Below, in pieces: positions 60,846-64,000 of a stretch of 64,000 bases of DNA. The DNA is from Streptomyces prunicolor NBRC 13075 (GTDB lineage: Bacteria > Actinomycetota > Actinomycetes > Streptomycetales > Streptomycetaceae): the NCBI RefSeq assembly GCF_000367365.1, contig NZ_BARF01000098.1:1-64000 (forward strand), given 5' to 3'. Every line of letters starts with the position of its first letter. The stretch's first letter is position 1. The notes beneath the pieces are model-generated. The model saw only the letters and a list, made by a program, of their open reading frames with translations. It was not told the DNA's origin and did no database searches. A program made the position numbers and the translations under genes.

Positions 60846-63800
60846 ATGACTCGACCGACTCGACACAAGCAGAGATCCCCCAGGCGGCGCGCGGCGATCG
60901 CCGCGCTCGCCTCCGCCGTGATGGTGCTGGGCCTGCCCGCCGTCGGCGCGCACGCGGCCGGCGGTCCCAACGTCGCCGCGGACGCGAAGACCACCGCGGG
61001 CAGCACCCGCGGCGCGCACAAGGCCACCAACATCACCGACGGCGACACCGACACCTACTGGCAGGCCGGGAAGAAGTCGGCCCAGTGGGTGCAGACCGAC
61101 CTCGGGAAGAGCAAGCGCGTCCGACAGGTCGTGCTGCGGCTGCCCGAGGGCTGGCAGACCCGCAAGCAGACGCTGGCGCTCCAGGGCAGCGACGACGGCA
61201 AGAGCTTCGCGACGCTCAAGTCATCGGCGCAGTACGTCTTCAGCCCCGGTGACGACAACACCGTGAAGATCTCGGTGCCTTCGACCCTCGCCCGGTACGT
61301 GCGGGCCGACTTCAGCGCCAACTCGGTAGCCGGTACGGCCCAGTTGGCCGAGATGCAGGTCCTCACGGCCACCGCCCAGACCCCCAACCTCGCCCAGGGC
61401 AAGCCCTTCAGCGAGAGCGGGCACGCCGATGTCTACGGCGCGGCCAACGCCGGTGACGGCAACCGCGACACCTACTGGGAGAGCACGAACAACGCGTTCC
61501 CGCAGTGGCTCCAGGTCGACCTCGGCTCGTCGGTCAGGGTCAACCAGGTGACGTTGCGGCTGCCGAGCAGCTGGCCGAGCCGCAGTCAGACGCTCAAGAT
61601 CCAGGGCTCGACCGACAACCAGAACTTCACCGACCTGACGGCGTCGAAGGCGTATACCTTCGACAGTTCCACCGACCAGTCGACGACCATCGCCTTCGAC
61701 GCGACGACCACGCGGTACGTGCGCGTGCTGATCACGGCGAACACCGGCTGGCCCGCCGGGCAGGTGTCCGAGCTGGAGGTCTACGGACCGGCGACCGGTG
61801 ACACGCAGGCGCCCACCGCACCGGGCAACCTGAGCTACACCGAACCGGCCACCGGGCAGATCGAGTTGAACTGGACCGCGGCCACCGACGACACGGCCGT
61901 GACCGGCTACGACATCTACGCCAACGGGCAGTTGAGGTCGAGCGTCGCCGGGAACGTGCTGACGTACACCGACACGCAGCCGGCCGGCAGCGACATCACG
62001 TACTTCGTGCGGGCCAAGGACGCGGCGGGCAATGTCTCCGCCAACAGCAACAGCGTCACCCGCAAGGGCTCGACCGGCGACACCCAGGCGCCCACCGCGC
62101 CGGGCAACCTCGCCTACACGCAGTCGGGCAGCGACGTGAAGCTGACCTGGCAGGCGTCGAGCGACAACGTCCAGGTCACCGGGTACGACGTCTACGCCAA
62201 CGACCAGCTCCTCAAGTCCCTTGCCGGTGACGTGACTTCGTACACCGACACCCCTTCGGCGACGGCCACGGTCACCTACTACGTGAAGGCCAAGGACGCC
62301 GCCGGGAACGTGTCGGTGGCGAGCAACAGCGTCACCCGAGCCGGCAACGGTGCGGGCTCCGACCTCGCACAGGGCAAGCCCATCGAGGCCTCGTCGTACA
62401 CCTTCACCTATGTCGCCGCGAACGCCAACGACGGCCAGATCGCGACGTATTGGGAGGGCGGGGGCGGTGCCTACCCGGCCACCCTCACCACCAAGCTGGG
62501 TGCCAACGCCGACCTCAGTCAGGTCGTCGTCAAGCTGAACCCGGACGCCGCGTGGTCGACGCGTACGCAGAACATCCAGGTGCTGGGCCGGGACCAGGAC
62601 GCGACCGCGTTCACGAGTCTCGTCGCGGCGAAGGACTACGTCTTCAACCCGGCGAGCGGCAACACGGTGACCATCCCGGTGTCCGGCGCCGCCGCCGACA
62701 TCCAGCTCAAGTTCGCCTCCAACACCGGTGCCCCGGGCGCCCAGGTCGCCGAGTTCCAGGTGATCGGCACCCCGGCCGCCAACCCTGACCTCAAGGTCAC
62801 CGGCATCACCCACACGCCCGCGGCCCCGGTCGAGTCGGACGCCATCAGCCTGACGGCGACGGTCACCAACAGCGGCAGCAAGGCGTCCAAGGCCACCGAC
62901 CTGAACTTCACGCTCGGCGGCACGAAGGCCGCCACGGCGGACGTCCCGGCCCTCGCGGCGGGCGCGTCGACGACGGTCACGGCGAGCATCGGCACCCGGG
63001 ACGCGGGGAGTTACCCGCTCGGCGCCGAGGTGGACCCGTCCAACAAGGTCATCGAGCAGAACGAGGGCAACAACGTCTACACCGCCCCCGACGCCCTCGT
63101 CGTCAAGCCGGTCTCCAGCTCCGACCTGGTCGCCGCACCGGTCGCCTGGACCCCGTCCAGCCCCTCGGCGGGCGACAACGTCACGTTCACCGTGGCGATC
63201 AAGAACCAGGGTTCGATCGGCTCGGCCGCCGGCGCGCACGGCGTCACGCTGACGCTCCTGGACGCCAACGGCGCCACCGTCAAGACGCTCACCGGCTCCT
63301 ACAGCGGCACGATCGCCGCCGGCCAGACGACCGCACCGGTCAGCCTCGGCTCCTGGACGGCCGCCAACGGCAAGTTCACCGTCAAGACGGTCATCGCCGA
63401 CGACACCAACGAACTCCCGGTCAAGCGGACCAACAACACCACCACGCAGAACCTGTTCGTCGGCCGCGGCGCCGACATGCCGTACGACATGTACGAAGCC
63501 GAGGACGGCACAGTGGGCGGCGGCGCCCAGGTCGTCGGACCGAACCGCACCATCGGCGACATCGCGGGCGAGGCGAGCGGCCGCAAGGCGGTGACCCTCA
63601 ACTCGACCGGCCAGTACGTCGAATGGACCACCCGCGCGTCCACCAACACCCTGGTCACCCGCTTCTCCATCCCCGACGGCACCAACACCACGCTCGACGT
63701 CTACGTCGACGGCCAGTTCCTCAAGGTCATCGACCTCACCTCCAAGTACGCCTGGCTGTACGGCGCCGAGACCGCGCCCGGCAACTCGCCGAGCGCCGGT

Positions 63801-64000
63801 ACCCAGCGCCACATCTACGACGAGGCGAATCTCCTGCTGGGCAAGACAGTTCCGGCCGGTTCCAAGATCCGCCTCCAGAAGGACGCGGCCAACACCTCCA
63901 CGTACGCGATCGACTTCATCAACACCGAGCAGGCGACGGCGACTCCGAACCCGGACCCGGCCGCGTACGTGGTCCCGGCCGGCTTCGCGCAGCAGGACGT
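60846..64000 (+). CDS. Secreted multidomain protein: discoidin, FN3 and CARDB domains (cut by window end)
   Basis: The gene runs off the window with 1,051 codons read and no stop. Residues 1-39 are an Arg-rich signal peptide (KQRSPRRRAAIAALASAV). Order: F5/8 type C (discoidin) domains at about 40-175 and 180-315; fibronectin type III domains at about 319-408 and 412-500 (each DTQAPTAPGNL...); a third discoidin-like domain at about 505-640; two CARDB domains at about 646-755 and 759-870; then a carbohydrate-module-like region from about 877 (DMYEAEDGTVGGGAQVVGPN) onward. Such tails often precede a glycoside hydrolase of the pectate-lyase fold (for example GH87 alpha-1,3-glucanase), but the catalytic part is outside the window. 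AGGAAG lies at 60832-60837. Confidence 0.85.
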   Translation, partial: MTRPTRHKQRSPRRRAAIAALASAVMVLGLPAVGAHAAGGPNVAADAKTTAGSTRGAHKATNITDGDTDTYWQAGKKSAQWVQTDLGKSKRVRQVVLRLPEGWQTRKQTLALQGSDDGKSFATLKSSAQYVFSPGDDNTVKISVPSTLARYVRADFSANSVAGTAQLAEMQVLTATAQTPNLAQGKPFSESGHADVYGAANAGDGNRDTYWESTNNAFPQWLQVDLGSSVRVNQVTLRLPSSWPSRSQTLKIQGSTDNQNFTDLTASKAYTFDSSTDQSTTIAFDATTTRYVRVLITANTGWPAGQVSELEVYGPATGDTQAPTAPGNLSYTEPATGQIELNWTAATDDTAVTGYDIYANGQLRSSVAGNVLTYTDTQPAGSDITYFVRAKDAAGNVSANSNSVTRKGSTGDTQAPTAPGNLAYTQSGSDVKLTWQASSDNVQVTGYDVYANDQLLKSLAGDVTSYTDTPSATATVTYYVKAKDAAGNVSVASNSVTRAGNGAGSDLAQGKPIEASSYTFTYVAANANDGQIATYWEGGGGAYPATLTTKLGANADLSQVVVKLNPDAAWSTRTQNIQVLGRDQDATAFTSLVAAKDYVFNPASGNTVTIPVSGAAADIQLKFASNTGAPGAQVAEFQVIGTPAANPDLKVTGITHTPAAPVESDAISLTATVTNSGSKASKATDLNFTLGGTKAATADVPALAAGASTTVTASIGTRDAGSYPLGAEVDPSNKVIEQNEGNNVYTAPDALVVKPVSSSDLVAAPVAWTPSSPSAGDNVTFTVAIKNQGSIGSAAGAHGVTLTLLDANGATVKTLTGSYSGTIAAGQTTAPVSLGSWTAANGKFTVKTVIADDTNELPVKRTNNTTTQNLFVGRGADMPYDMYEAEDGTVGGGAQVVGPNRTIGDIAGEASGRKAVTLNSTGQYVEWTTRASTNTLVTRFSIPDGTNTTLDVYVDGQFLKVIDLTSKYAWLYGAETAPGNSPSAGTQRHIYDEANLLLGKTVPAGSKIRLQKDAANTSTYAIDFINTEQATATPNPDPAAYVVPAGFAQQD

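Noticed and set aside
61221..63812. 863-codon minus-strand frame opposite the discoidin protein
   Set aside because: Val/Gly/Arg-rich shadow; the plus-strand frame has recognisable domains and runs open to the window end.

Overview
The window is chromosomal DNA of a Streptomyces or a very close relative. The evidence is very high GC, frequent GTG and TTG starts, and Streptomyces-type families: CBM2 secreted cellulases, DUF574 methyltransferase, XRE/DUF5753 regulator, an ECF41 sigma factor, and CebR-, CsnR- and HspR-like operator sequences. No rRNA, tRNA, CRISPR array, prophage or PKS/NRPS cluster was seen. The only mobile DNA is a decayed IS630-type remnant.

Layout. 0.6-7 kb: acyl-CoA ligase, aldo/keto reductase, a secreted GH75 chitosanase behind a CsnR-type palindrome, an SDR, and a divergent methyltransferase/phytanoyl-CoA dioxygenase-like pair. 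7.1-16.5 kb: a cellulose island of GH6 and GH5 (minus strand, probably one operon) opposed to GH48 (plus), with a perfect CebR-type box between them, followed by a GH74 xyloglucanase. All four carry a CBM2. Next come an MmpS-like protein, a PL11 rhamnogalacturonan lyase and a WYL regulator whose start codon lies in a 12+12 bp perfect palindrome. 20-26 kb: small conserved proteins, methyltransferases, pterin dehydratase, a DraG-type ADP-ribosylglycohydrolase, two XRE regulators and a DUF574 methyltransferase. 26-34 kb: a stand-alone DnaK with a HAIR-like operator, OsmC, a translationally coupled MoxR ATPase / metallopeptidase-VWA pair, and a holin/phosphodiesterase fusion. 34-47 kb: two metallo-beta-lactamase-fold proteins, DedA, an aminotransferase-fold protein without its PLP lysine, an ABC-F protein, histidine phosphatase, PAP2/diacylglycerol-kinase fusion, methyltransferase and transketolase. 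47-57 kb: a DUF5107/TPR protein, small proteins, a CocE-type secreted hydrolase and a tightly packed four-peptidase operon (M55, M20, S9, S66). 57-60 kb: IS630 remnant, ECF41 sigma factor and its frameshifted FAD oxidoreductase partner behind an ECF41-type promoter. 60.8 kb to the window end: the N-terminal 1,051 residues of a large secreted multidomain protein.

How it works together. The first 20 kb is a polysaccharide-degradation region: chitosan, crystalline cellulose (GH48 and GH6 exo-acting, GH5 endo-acting), xyloglucan and pectin backbone. Operators resembling those for CsnR and CebR imply induction by oligosaccharides. The peptidase operon would strip D- and L-amino acids from peptides or murein fragments. 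Three genes are broken: a SigB-type sigma factor (only the region 2.1 and 4.2 ends remain), the IS630 transposase and the ECF41-linked oxidoreductase. All matches to known families and operators come from reading the sequence by eye; no database search was run.
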